Shown here: one piece after another, positions 1 through 6,481 of the stretch
Numbering within the stretch: the first letter of the stretch is position 1
How the letters are laid out: each line of letters opens with the position of its first letter
Assembly: GCA_035541895.1 (NCBI GenBank)
Contig: DATKMK010000077.1
Location: 1-44,919 of the forward strand
Length of the DNA stretch: 44,919 bases
Source: DATKMK01 sp035541895
Lineage (GTDB): Bacteria; Desulfobacterota; Binatia; HRBIN30; JACQVA1
Reading direction: 5' to 3'
Made by a program: the position numbers and the translations under genes
Notes under the pieces: model-generated
Database searches by the model: none
What the model saw: the letters and a program-made list of their open reading frames with translations, nothing else
Told to the model about the DNA's origin: nothing

Positions 1-327
1 GTGGAGCAGAGCAAGGAGATGATCTGCCCGTGGGTGTTCCACCGCAACGGTTCTCCGATCAAGGAATTCTACACCGCTTGGCGGAACGCGTGCCGTGACG
101 TTGGAGTTCCGGGAATGATCCCTCACGACTTCCGCCGCACGGCGGTGCGCAACTTGGTTCGCGCTGGTATCCCCGAACGTGTCGCGATGCAGATGACCGG
201 GCACAGGACCCGTAGCGTGTTTGAGCGGTACAACATCGTGAGTGAGGGGGACCTGCTGAGCGCCGCGAAGCAGCTCGACGAGTTCACGGGCACAATTTCG
301 GGCACAGCAACCGCCAAGAAGCACTAG
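1..327 (+). CDS. Tyrosine recombinase (phage-type integrase), C-terminal part, cut by the window edge
   Basis: This is the C-terminal catalytic end of a tyrosine site-specific recombinase, which cuts and rejoins DNA through a 3'-phosphotyrosine. Three catalytic positions are visible: the HDFR (HxxR) motif at residues 42-45, the GH motif with His68, and Tyr77 in RYN. The first catalytic Arg and the arm- and core-binding domains lie left of the window, so the gene is partial and position 1 is not its start. The stop at 327 is 39 bases from the 3' end of a tRNA-Leu gene, and integrases of this family often target the 3' ends of tRNA genes. I infer that it marks the right end of an integrated element. 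Whether the full gene is intact cannot be judged. Confidence 0.85.
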   Translation: MEQSKEMICPWVFHRNGSPIKEFYTAWRNACRDVGVPGMIPHDFRRTAVRNLVRAGIPERVAMQMTGHRTRSVFERYNIVSEGDLLSAAKQLDEFTGTISGTATAKKH

Positions 328-366
328 CGCAGCAGAGCTGCCGTCTGCAAGTAGCTGAAAACAAAA

Positions 367-451
367 TGCCGGGGACGGGGATCGAACCCGTACGGGGGAA
401 ACCCCCACAGGACTTTAAGTCCTGTGTGTCTGCCAGTTCCACCACCCCGGC
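367..451 (-). tRNA. tRNA-Leu (UAA anticodon)
   Basis: The minus strand folds into a class II tRNA of 85 nt. The acceptor stem GCCGGGG pairs with CCCCGGC, the T loop reads GTTCGATCC, and the anticodon stem CAGGA/TCCTG encloses the loop CTTAAAG. The anticodon is UAA, which reads the Leu codon UUA. A long variable arm (GTGGGGGTTTCCCCC region) is present, as expected for tRNA-Leu. The discriminator is A and CCA is not encoded. The 3' end faces the integrase gene at 1-327, so this gene is the probable attachment site of the neighbouring element. Confidence 0.95.
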
Positions 452-465
452 CAGGGTTGCCGCGG

Positions 466-948
466 TCAGCGCTTACAACCGGGCAGTTGGCAACGTTCGC
501 CGCTCGCCAGCGTCGCGCCAACCACGCACGTCTCTTCCGCTGGCGGCGGATCAAGGCAGGTGAACTGAATCGCAAGAATGTGGATCGGGGTTGGGCAGTT
601 GTTCATCAGTGACGGCGGTGCGAACGGGTCGTACGAGTTCGTCGTCTGCTTCCCGCAAGCGCCACCGTCGATCGTAATCGTCGCAACCCCGGCGTAGCCG
701 AAACCGGCCACGATCGTCGCGACAAGAAGCAACCCGCTGATGTGGCCGGCGAACTTCAGGCGCAATCGGTACACCGCAACGCACGCCAACAAAGCGGCGA
801 GCACCGGAATCAGTGGCAGTGCCAACGTTGGGGCTTGGCTTGCCGGGCCGGTGGTGACCGCACCCTGATCGAGTTGCGCAAACGCGCGCAGCGGGCCGAC
901 GATTGCCCCTAGCATCACCGCCACCGGAATCCATCTTTGACGCGCCAT
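466..948 (-). CDS. Small secreted/membrane protein with a mid-protein IPTL-like sorting motif
   Basis: This is a 160-residue protein that I do not recognise from a characterised family. The ATG at 948 is preceded by a strong GGGAGGAGGG ribosome site; longer in-frame starts would run into tRNA-Cys. It has an N-terminal signal-like segment (residues 6-25, ending AFAQ). A PTL motif at 40-42 is followed by a hydrophobic stretch (44-60) and basic residues RLRLK (61-65). A second membrane segment spans 69-92, and the C-terminal domain has six Cys (98, 118, 131, 141, 153, 158). A PTL, hydrophobic segment and basic cluster make up the layout of exosortase H (IPTL-CTERM) signals, but here it lies in the middle of the protein. 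I recall a family described as cut mid-protein by XrtH, which would fit; this is inference. The stop lies 14 bases before tRNA-Leu. Confidence 0.7.
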   Translation of the reverse strand: MARQRWIPVAVMLGAIVGPLRAFAQLDQGAVTTGPASQAPTLALPLIPVLAALLACVAVYRLRLKFAGHISGLLLVATIVAGFGYAGVATITIDGGACGKQTTNSYDPFAPPSLMNNCPTPIHILAIQFTCLDPPPAEETCVVGATLASGERCQLPGCKR

Positions 949-1060
949 TGCCTGTGCCCTCCTCCCGTCAAGTCGTCGCGTTCTGCCGCCAGCCAGCCAT
1001 CTAGCCAAAACCGGCGCCCGGCTCAAACCGACGCGAAGATCACGGATCGAGTGGGAAAGA

Positions 1061-1133
1061 AGGCGGCGAGCGGATTCGAACCGCTGCATCGAGGTTTTGC
1101 AGACCTCTCCCTTAACCACTTGGGTACGCCGCC
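1061..1133 (-). tRNA. tRNA-Cys (GCA anticodon)
   Basis: The minus strand folds into a 73-nt tRNA. The acceptor GGCGGCG pairs with CGCCGCC, the anticodon loop CTGCAAA carries GCA (Cys), and the T arm is AGCGG-TTCGAAT-CCGCT. The discriminator base is U, the usual identity element of tRNA-Cys. CCA is not encoded. Confidence 0.95.
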
Positions 1134-1150
1134 GTAGAGTGGCGTTTGCT

Positions 1151-1178
1151 AACATACGGCTGGTAGCTGCGCAACCAA
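1151..1178 (-). promoter_or_regulatory. Candidate sigma-70 promoter of tRNA-Cys
   Basis: On the minus strand TTGGTT (1178-1173) and TATGTT (1156-1151) are 16 bases apart. The -10 box lies 17 bases upstream of the tRNA 5' end, which would leave a leader of about 11 nt. The boxes match consensus only 3/6 and 4/6, so this is a positional prediction. It could also serve the protein gene and tRNA-Leu further along. Confidence 0.4.
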
Positions 1179-1276
1179 CAGTCCGTCACACCCGACCCAT
1201 GGGCACGCCACGCCCCATCCCGCGGCATACGCAAAGTTGCCCGGGCCACTGCAAACGCGCTAAGCAGCGCGCACCG

Positions 1277-3043
1277 ATGCAACGTTCGCTGCTGGTATAT
1301 ACCGGCTTACTGCTAGTCGCCGTCTACCTTCTCTACTTCCTAGATTTGGGATCGGTGCCCTTCTTTGGAACCGGCGAGGCACGCGAGTCGATCGAGATCC
1401 AAGAGGCAGTCCTGCGCGGCCACTGGATCTTGCCGATGCGCGACGGAATCGACATCCCGTCGAAGCCGCCAATGTACCACTGGCTCGCCAGCCTCAGTTC
1501 GCTCGCGCTGGGTCGCGTGGATGAACTGAGTGCCCGCCTGCCCTCGGCACTGCTCGCAACCGCCACCGTGTTGCTGGTGTTCTGGGTCGGCGCGCGGCGA
1601 TGGGGAGCGAGTGCCGGCGCCTACGCGGCGTTCGTGCTGGCGACCAATTTCCTCTGGATCCGCACCGCCCGCGGTGCGCGTGTCGACATGACGTTGTGCG
1701 CGTTCCTGGCCGGCGCGTTCGTCGCCGTCGAGTCTGTCGCCCTCTCGGCACGGCCGCGCGTGATCGCGCTGGTTGCCCTAGTCGTGTGCGCCACCGCCGC
1801 CACCTTGGCGAAGGGACCGATTGGATTCTTGCTGCCGGGGCTCGTCGGGTTCGTCTACATCCTTGTCCGTCGCGACTTCGCCCGTTTGATTCACCCGCGC
1901 GTCCTGTTCGCGGGCATCTGCGTCATGGTTCTCGCGGCGACGTGGTACGTCTTGGCCACGATCGAGGGCGGCATGCCCTTCGTGCACAAGCAGTTGTACG
2001 TCGAGAACTTCAAGACCTTCTTCGCGCCGGGCGCTGAATCCGGGACGCCGGTGCACTCGCGTTTCTACGTGCTGCCCGCGTTCCTCGCCGGCTTCGCCCC
2101 GTGGAGTCTGTTCGTGATCCCGCTCGCGGTCGATCTGTTTCGCGATCGCGGTCGGCTCGACCGGCGCGGCGACCTCTATCCGTTGGTGTGGTTCCTTGCA
2201 GTCATTCTGTTCTTCGCCCTGGCGTCGGGCAAACGCACCGAATACCTCTTGCCGATCTATCCCGCCGCCGCCTTGCTGGTGGGGGCCTGGTGGAGTCGGC
2301 TCGGTACCGGCGACACGCGACTGCCAACGTCGCTCCGACGCTTGCTGCAAGCGATCGCGGTGCTCGCCGCCCTAGCAGCGATCGTCTTGCTCGTCGCCAT
2401 CTTGACCGAAGACGGCGGTCACTCGCCACTCGAATCGATGCGGCCGTTGCTACACAAGACCGACCAGGAAAACCTCGGACTGGTCCGCGCCGTCATCCGC
2501 GATCATCGCGCCATGTGGATTGCGTGGGGCATCCCGCTCACGGCGAGCGGGTTGGTCTTTGCCTTCGCCATGTGGCGCAGGCGCTGGCACCTGGCGTTCA
2601 TCGGGCTCGCCGCCTTCGTCATCGCCGCAACCGTCCCGATCAATCGCGTACTCCATCCCGCACTCGCGCAGCCGCAGACGTTGAAGCCATTTCTCGAATC
2701 GGTTCGCCGCACGGTGGGGTCAGACGACGAACTCGCCTTCTACAATTCCTTCGACTACTCGGCGGTCTTCTACTTCCAGCGCCGCATTCCGCTGTTGCAG
2801 GATACTTTCGGTCCCCCGCCTGCGTCGGGTCGCGCCCGCTATTTTTTGATCTGGGAAGATGTCTGGAATCAACTCGGCGACGAGCCGCGGCGACAACTGC
2901 AATGGATCGCCCGCAGCGACGGCACCAGCCCGTCGCTGCCCATGATTCACGTGGACGCGGAGCATCCGCTCGAATGGATCGGGCACGGCGGTCCAACCGA
3001 GGTCCATCTGGTGTTGGCACGGCTCGTCACGGGCGTTCCGTGA
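1277..3043 (+). CDS. GT39/ArnT-like membrane glycosyltransferase
   Basis: This is an integral membrane glycosyltransferase of the PMT/ArnT (GT39, GT-C fold) type, 588 residues from the ATG at 1277. Such enzymes move a sugar from a polyprenyl-phosphate donor to lipid A, protein or another acceptor on the periplasmic side. A first membrane segment (about 5-20) is followed by a periplasmic loop with the acidic GTGEARES motif at the usual place of the catalytic Asp/Glu. The sequence PSKPPMYHW follows, a typical early-loop signature of the family, and then about ten more membrane segments. In-frame codons upstream of 1277 overlap tRNA-Cys and are unlikely to be coding. The gene is convergent with rpoH, 9 bases away. 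The sugar and acceptor cannot be told from sequence. Confidence 0.85.
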   Translation: MQRSLLVYTGLLLVAVYLLYFLDLGSVPFFGTGEARESIEIQEAVLRGHWILPMRDGIDIPSKPPMYHWLASLSSLALGRVDELSARLPSALLATATVLLVFWVGARRWGASAGAYAAFVLATNFLWIRTARGARVDMTLCAFLAGAFVAVESVALSARPRVIALVALVVCATAATLAKGPIGFLLPGLVGFVYILVRRDFARLIHPRVLFAGICVMVLAATWYVLATIEGGMPFVHKQLYVENFKTFFAPGAESGTPVHSRFYVLPAFLAGFAPWSLFVIPLAVDLFRDRGRLDRRGDLYPLVWFLAVILFFALASGKRTEYLLPIYPAAALLVGAWWSRLGTGDTRLPTSLRRLLQAIAVLAALAAIVLLVAILTEDGGHSPLESMRPLLHKTDQENLGLVRAVIRDHRAMWIAWGIPLTASGLVFAFAMWRRRWHLAFIGLAAFVIAATVPINRVLHPALAQPQTLKPFLESVRRTVGSDDELAFYNSFDYSAVFYFQRRIPLLQDTFGPPPASGRARYFLIWEDVWNQLGDEPRRQLQWIARSDGTSPSLPMIHVDAEHPLEWIGHGGPTEVHLVLARLVTGVP

Positions 3044-3052
3044 CAGCGACCG

Positions 3053-4039
3053 CTATTCAATTTCCAGCCCGGACTGCTTGAGATCTTCGAACTGGCTTTC
3101 GAGGTAGGCCTTGAGTTTCTTCTTCAGCCGCGCTTCGAGCTGGCGCACGCGTTCGCGGCTGATCTTATATTGAGCGCCGATGTCTTGCAGCGTCAGCGGG
3201 TCTTCGGCCAACAGCCGCGCGTCGAAGATCACCTTCTCCTTGCCCTTCAGGGTTTCGCCGAACTCCTTGATCTTCTCGCTCAAGCGCTGGCGATATTCCG
3301 CATTGGCGAGCTGATCCTCGGTGGTCGCATCGTTGCTGGCCAGAAAGTCCAGCATGGTGGCATCGCCTTCGCTATCGATCGGCGTGTCGACCGAGAGATC
3401 GCGCGCCGCCAAGCGCTGTTCCATCTCGATCACTTCTTGTTCCTTCACGTCGAGGCGTTGCGCCAGCAGTTTCGGTCCCGGGGTGATCCCCTCGGCTTCG
3501 AGGCGTTGCTTTTCCTTCTGCAGGTTGAAGAAGAGTTTACGCTGCGCTTGCGTGGTGCCGATCTTCACCAAGCGCCAGTTGTTCATGATGTAGCGGATGA
3601 TGTAGGCGCGGATCCACCACGCGGCGTACGACGGGAAGCGAATCCCGCGATATGGATCGAATTTCTTCACCGCCTCCATCAATCCGATGTTGCCCTCTTG
3701 AATGAGATCGATGAGTTGCCGAAACGCGCGCTGATACTCGCGCGCGATCAGCACGACCAGGCGCAAGTTCGCCGTGACCAGTCGATACGCCGCCTCCACG
3801 TCACCGGATTCGCGGTACGCAACCGCCAGCTCGTGCTCTTCCTCCCGCGACAGGAGTGGATAGCGACGAATCTCGACCAGGTAGCGTTGCAGCGGGTCGT
3901 AGGTGACGACCGCGGCGCCGGCCTCCGCAGTTGTTTCGTCCCCATCTTCGTCCGACACCGATCCGACGATCGGCGCTGCTTCGATCGTCGACTCCAAGGT
4001 CGGGCTCTCGTCGATTTCTCGGCTGTTATCGTCCGACAT
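3053..4039 (-). CDS. rpoH: RNA polymerase sigma factor RpoH (sigma-32 type)
   Basis: This is an alternative sigma factor of 328 residues that directs RNA polymerase to heat-shock promoters. Region 2 spans about 88-155 and includes NLRLVVLIA, QEGNIGLMEAVKKFDP and the promoter-melting segment FPSYAAWWIRAYI. It is followed by the RpoH box QRKLFFNL (166-173), which separates this family from housekeeping sigmas and contributes to chaperone and protease control. Region 4 ends in a helix-turn-helix, about 270-300, with ISRERVRQLEARLKKKL. The N-terminal 48 residues are acidic and precede the conserved start of the family, so they form an extension over E. coli RpoH. The gene lies 54 bases after cbpM in a same-strand cluster with dnaJ and rpoZ, consistent with feedback by its own chaperones. 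Confidence 0.93.
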   Translation of the reverse strand: MSDDNSREIDESPTLESTIEAAPIVGSVSDEDGDETTAEAGAAVVTYDPLQRYLVEIRRYPLLSREEEHELAVAYRESGDVEAAYRLVTANLRLVVLIAREYQRAFRQLIDLIQEGNIGLMEAVKKFDPYRGIRFPSYAAWWIRAYIIRYIMNNWRLVKIGTTQAQRKLFFNLQKEKQRLEAEGITPGPKLLAQRLDVKEQEVIEMEQRLAARDLSVDTPIDSEGDATMLDFLASNDATTEDQLANAEYRQRLSEKIKEFGETLKGKEKVIFDARLLAEDPLTLQDIGAQYKISRERVRQLEARLKKKLKAYLESQFEDLKQSGLEIE

Positions 4040-4093
4040 GCTGATGGAAAAACGGTACCGGCTTTGACTCGAAGTGGCAAGCGAGCCGACCGG

Positions 4094-4402
4094 CTAGGGT
4101 TGCAAGCGCCGGCGGAGCTCCTGAACCAACACCGCCAGGATCTCGTCGAACTGCTGCTGCAACGCGACCATCTCTTCGCGCATGTGCAAAATCACCTCGA
4201 CCCCGGCCAGATTGACGTCCAACTCTTCGGTCAAGATGCGCGCGAGCCGGATGCGGTCGGCGTCGTCCGCGGACACCACGACGTCATCATCGAGCGTGTG
4301 CGTCGGATGAATCAGGGCTTCGGATTCCAACAGCTCCACGACGCGCGCGTCGATCCCGACGCGACGGACGACTTCGGATAGCTTGAGATAGCGCTGGGTC
4401 AT
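4094..4402 (-). CDS. cbpM: CbpM/MerR-like chaperone modulator
   Basis: This 102-residue protein has an N-terminal MerR-like helix-turn-helix (YLKLSEVVRRVGIDARVVELLE) and a C-terminal amphipathic, coiled-coil-prone helix rich in Glu and Gln (HMREEMVALQQQFDEIL). Its size and layout match CbpM, which binds the J domain of CbpA and restrains it. The ATG at 4402 lies one base after the stop of the dnaJ-type gene, so the two are almost certainly co-translated. An upstream in-frame ATG at 4438 would overlap the J-protein and is less likely. An HspR-type repressor is an alternative reading, because MerR-fold HspR also accompanies dnaJ, but the short length favours CbpM. Confidence 0.75.
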   Translation of the reverse strand: MTQRYLKLSEVVRRVGIDARVVELLESEALIHPTHTLDDDVVVSADDADRIRLARILTEELDVNLAGVEVILHMREEMVALQQQFDEILAVLVQELRRRLQP

Positions 4403-4403
4403 T

Positions 4404-5549
4404 TCAGAATCGCAATCCGGCGCGCAGGTCGCTCGCATACGCAGCGTCGATGGCGTCGATCGCCGACTTCAGTCGCTCGGGGGCGCCATGGTCGGGCACG
4501 TGAATCATCACCCGAAGGTACAAGTCGCCGCGACCGCCGCCGCTGCGGTGCGGGACACCATGACCGCGCACGCGCAACGCCCGCCCGCTTTGGCTCCCCG
4601 GTGGGATCTTCACTCGCACGTCGCCGTCCGGCGTCGGCACGGTGATCTGCCCGCCGCGCGCCGCCTCGCCGACGGTCACGGGAACATCGAGATACAAATC
4701 GTCGCCGCGCCGCTCCAGCAGCGGATGCGGCGTGACCCGCACGGCCAAGTAGAGATCGCCCGGCGGTCCGCCGCCGTAGCCGGGCCCGCCTTTTCCGGCG
4801 ACGCGCACCCTCGAGCCGTTGTCGACGCCCGGCGGAATCCGCACGGCGAGCCGCTCGGTACGACGGGTCTGGCCGCCCCCGCCGCACGCGCTGCAGGACT
4901 GCAATCCGATCTCCCCTGCCCCATTGCAACGCGGGCACGTGCGCACGAACGCCATCGGGCCTTGCGCCGCACGAATTTGTCCGCGCCCGCCGCACTCTGG
5001 GCACTGGCGCGTGCCGGCACCTCGTTGCTGCCCCGAACCGCCGCACACAGAACACGTATCGGTTCGTTCCACCGACAGCGTCGTCGACACACCGCGCACC
5101 GCATCCAAGAATGCGATCTGAACTTCGTGCTCGGCGTCGCTGCCGCGTGCCGGACCGCTGCTCGCTGCACCCGCGCCGAAGATATCGCCGAAGACATCCT
5201 CGAAACTGTGATAGCGGGTACCGGGCTGTTGGGCGAACGCGTCGCCGAAGTCGGCTTGTGTACCGCGGCCTTGCCACGCCGCGTATTCGCGCGCACGGGC
5301 AGGATCGAAGCCGGCTTGCAATCCGGCCTCACCGAACTCGTCGTAGAGCTTGCGCTTGTTCGGATCGGAGAGCACGTCGTGCGCGCGCGAGATGCTCTTG
5401 AACTTCTCTTCGGCCACCTTATTCCCGGGATTGACGTCCGGGTGATACTTGCGCGCGAGTTTGCGATAGGCCTTCTTGATGTCGTCGGCACTCGCTGACC
5501 GCGTCACGCCCAGCGCGGCGTACAGATCTTCAGCGGAACCTGAACTCAT
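4404..5549 (-). CDS. dnaJ: DnaJ-type Hsp40 co-chaperone with zinc-finger domain
   Basis: This 381-residue J-protein stimulates the ATPase of DnaK and delivers unfolded clients. The J domain (residues 7-72) carries HPD at 36-38. A Gly/Phe/Arg-rich linker follows to about 135. Four zinc-binding CxxCxGxG repeats lie at 166, 183, 205 and 219 (CSVC, CPEC, CPRC, CSAC). Two beta-rich substrate domains and a dimerisation tail complete it. The zinc domain makes it a type I DnaJ, although its partner gene cbpM more often accompanies CbpA, which lacks zinc fingers. No Shine-Dalgarno lies close to the ATG; an upstream GAGGAG is paired in a hairpin. It sits between rpoZ and cbpM. No dnaK is in the window. 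Confidence 0.9.
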   Translation of the reverse strand: MSSGSAEDLYAALGVTRSASADDIKKAYRKLARKYHPDVNPGNKVAEEKFKSISRAHDVLSDPNKRKLYDEFGEAGLQAGFDPARAREYAAWQGRGTQADFGDAFAQQPGTRYHSFEDVFGDIFGAGAASSGPARGSDAEHEVQIAFLDAVRGVSTTLSVERTDTCSVCGGSGQQRGAGTRQCPECGGRGQIRAAQGPMAFVRTCPRCNGAGEIGLQSCSACGGGGQTRRTERLAVRIPPGVDNGSRVRVAGKGGPGYGGGPPGDLYLAVRVTPHPLLERRGDDLYLDVPVTVGEAARGGQITVPTPDGDVRVKIPPGSQSGRALRVRGHGVPHRSGGGRGDLYLRVMIHVPDHGAPERLKSAIDAIDAAYASDLRAGLRF

Positions 5550-5559
5550 GGCCGTCGAC

Positions 5560-5608
5560 GAGGAGCCGGTAATCGCTCCTCAGCCGCCGACGAACACCCG
5601 GTCGGCGG
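5560..5608 (-). promoter_or_regulatory. Two consecutive hairpins in the dnaJ leader
   Basis: Between the rpoZ stop and the dnaJ ATG the minus strand holds two perfect stems. The first pairs 5584-5591 with 5601-5608 (CCGCCGAC/GTCGGCGG, 9-nt loop). The second pairs 5560-5566 with 5575-5581 (GAGGAGC/GCTCCTC, 8-nt loop). The second stem holds the only good Shine-Dalgarno-like sequence, GAGGAG, paired to CTCCTC, and the ATG follows about 26 bases later. Neither stem has a U-tract, so they are poor terminators. A structured heat-shock leader or RNA thermometer is possible but unproven. Confidence 0.45.
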
Positions 5609-5631
5609 TGGCGTCAAACTGATCGCAGCGA

Positions 5632-5829
5632 CTACTTGTCGTCGGGATACTGCATCTGCACCTTGCCGTCGGCGACTTCGCGCAGCGCAGTCACAACTTC
5701 CTTATTGTCGGTTTCCACCAATGGTCGGGCTCCCTTGAGCAACTGCTTCGCGCGTCGCGCTCCCAGCAGCACGAGCTGAAAGCGGTTCGGTATTCGCTCC
5801 AGGCAGTCTTCAACCGTGATTCGAGCCAT
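5632..5829 (-). CDS. rpoZ: DNA-directed RNA polymerase omega subunit
   Basis: This 65-residue protein matches RpoZ, the small subunit that wraps the beta' C-terminus and helps assemble RNA polymerase. Its conserved core ITVEDCLERIPNRFQLVLL-ARRAKQL is at residues 4-30, followed by the LVETDNKEVVTALRE segment typical of the family. GAAGGGAT provides a ribosome site about 8 bases before the ATG at 5829. It is the first gene of the rpoZ-dnaJ-cbpM-rpoH series. This is an unusual neighbour for rpoZ, which commonly sits by gmk and spoT. Confidence 0.92.
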   Translation of the reverse strand: MARITVEDCLERIPNRFQLVLLGARRAKQLLKGARPLVETDNKEVVTALREVADGKVQMQYPDDK

Positions 5830-5856
5830 TTAGGCAATCCCTTCGATCCAACGTGG

Positions 5857-5883
5857 ACTAAAGTGACCGAAATCGGCCGTCAA
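5857..5883 (-). promoter_or_regulatory. Weak candidate promoter of the rpoZ cluster
   Basis: On the minus strand TTGACG (5883-5878) matches the -35 box 5/6. The best -10 candidate is TTTAGT (5862-5857), a 4/6 match with a short 15-base spacer. It lies 28 bases upstream of the rpoZ ATG. I see no clear sigma-32 type boxes here. Confidence 0.3.
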
Positions 5884-5976
5884 CGCAACCCTCGCCCGAA
5901 TTCCTCCAGGCCTATCCGATGCGACCAATCAGGTGGGATTTGACTCCGCCGGGCCGGCTGGTTAGCTTGCGCGCCC

Positions 5977-6456
5977 ATGAATTGGCGAGATCGGTTGGCC
6001 AAGCTGGTCGCGGGCGATCAGGGTGTGGTTACCTACGACGCGATCCCCGCGCTGCAACAGGCTCGCGCGGCGTTCGTTGTCCGGGCGCGGATGCTCCGGC
6101 GCCATGCCGAGCAGGCGCCCAACCAACTGCAGCACGACGAACTCTCGCGTCTGGCCGGCCAGGACGAGACGCGTGTCCACGAGGTGACCGAGGTGCTCAC
6201 AACGCTCGGTGGCCAACCGGCGGAACCCCCTCCGCTTCCGGCCGTCACCGGCGCGCTGAATCATTGGGCGCGGCTGGTTGAAGCCTTGGAATCCCATCGC
6301 GCGGCGGTGAAGAGCTTACGCGAACAATCGATCCATTTTGCCGAAGCCCTGCCCGACACCGCGGCTCTATTCGATCGCCTGTGTCGCGAAGAGGAGCGAC
6401 ACGGGATTCACCTGCGGGATTTAATCGCCCGCACCGATCCGCAAGCGTTGGATTAG
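5977..6456 (+). CDS. Small helical protein, ferritin-like bundle suspected
   Basis: This 159-residue, mostly alpha-helical protein has no signal peptide or membrane segment. It has four predicted helices, about 20-55, 57-78, 85-117 and 125-150. Glu and His residues occur in spaced pairs, such as DETRVHEV (residues 65-72) and EERHGIHLRDL (136-146), an arrangement that recalls ferritin-like or DUF2383-type bundles. The complete metal ligand set of a ferritin is not clearly present. It stands alone, divergent from rpoZ and convergent with the beta-propeller gene. Function is not recognised. Confidence 0.6.
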   Translation: MNWRDRLAKLVAGDQGVVTYDAIPALQQARAAFVVRARMLRRHAEQAPNQLQHDELSRLAGQDETRVHEVTEVLTTLGGQPAEPPPLPAVTGALNHWARLVEALESHRAAVKSLREQSIHFAEALPDTAALFDRLCREEERHGIHLRDLIARTDPQALD

Positions 6457-6481
6457 GTTCGCCCGACCTGCGGCGAGCTCA

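Noticed and set aside
1097..1276. N-terminal extension of the glycosyltransferase frame
   Set aside because: These codons overlap tRNA-Cys and encode no membrane or signal segment; the ATG at 1277 begins directly before the first hydrophobic helix.
3170..4381. Long plus-strand open frame opposite rpoH and cbpM
   Set aside because: It is the mirror of conserved minus-strand genes, has no family motif and spans two gene ends.
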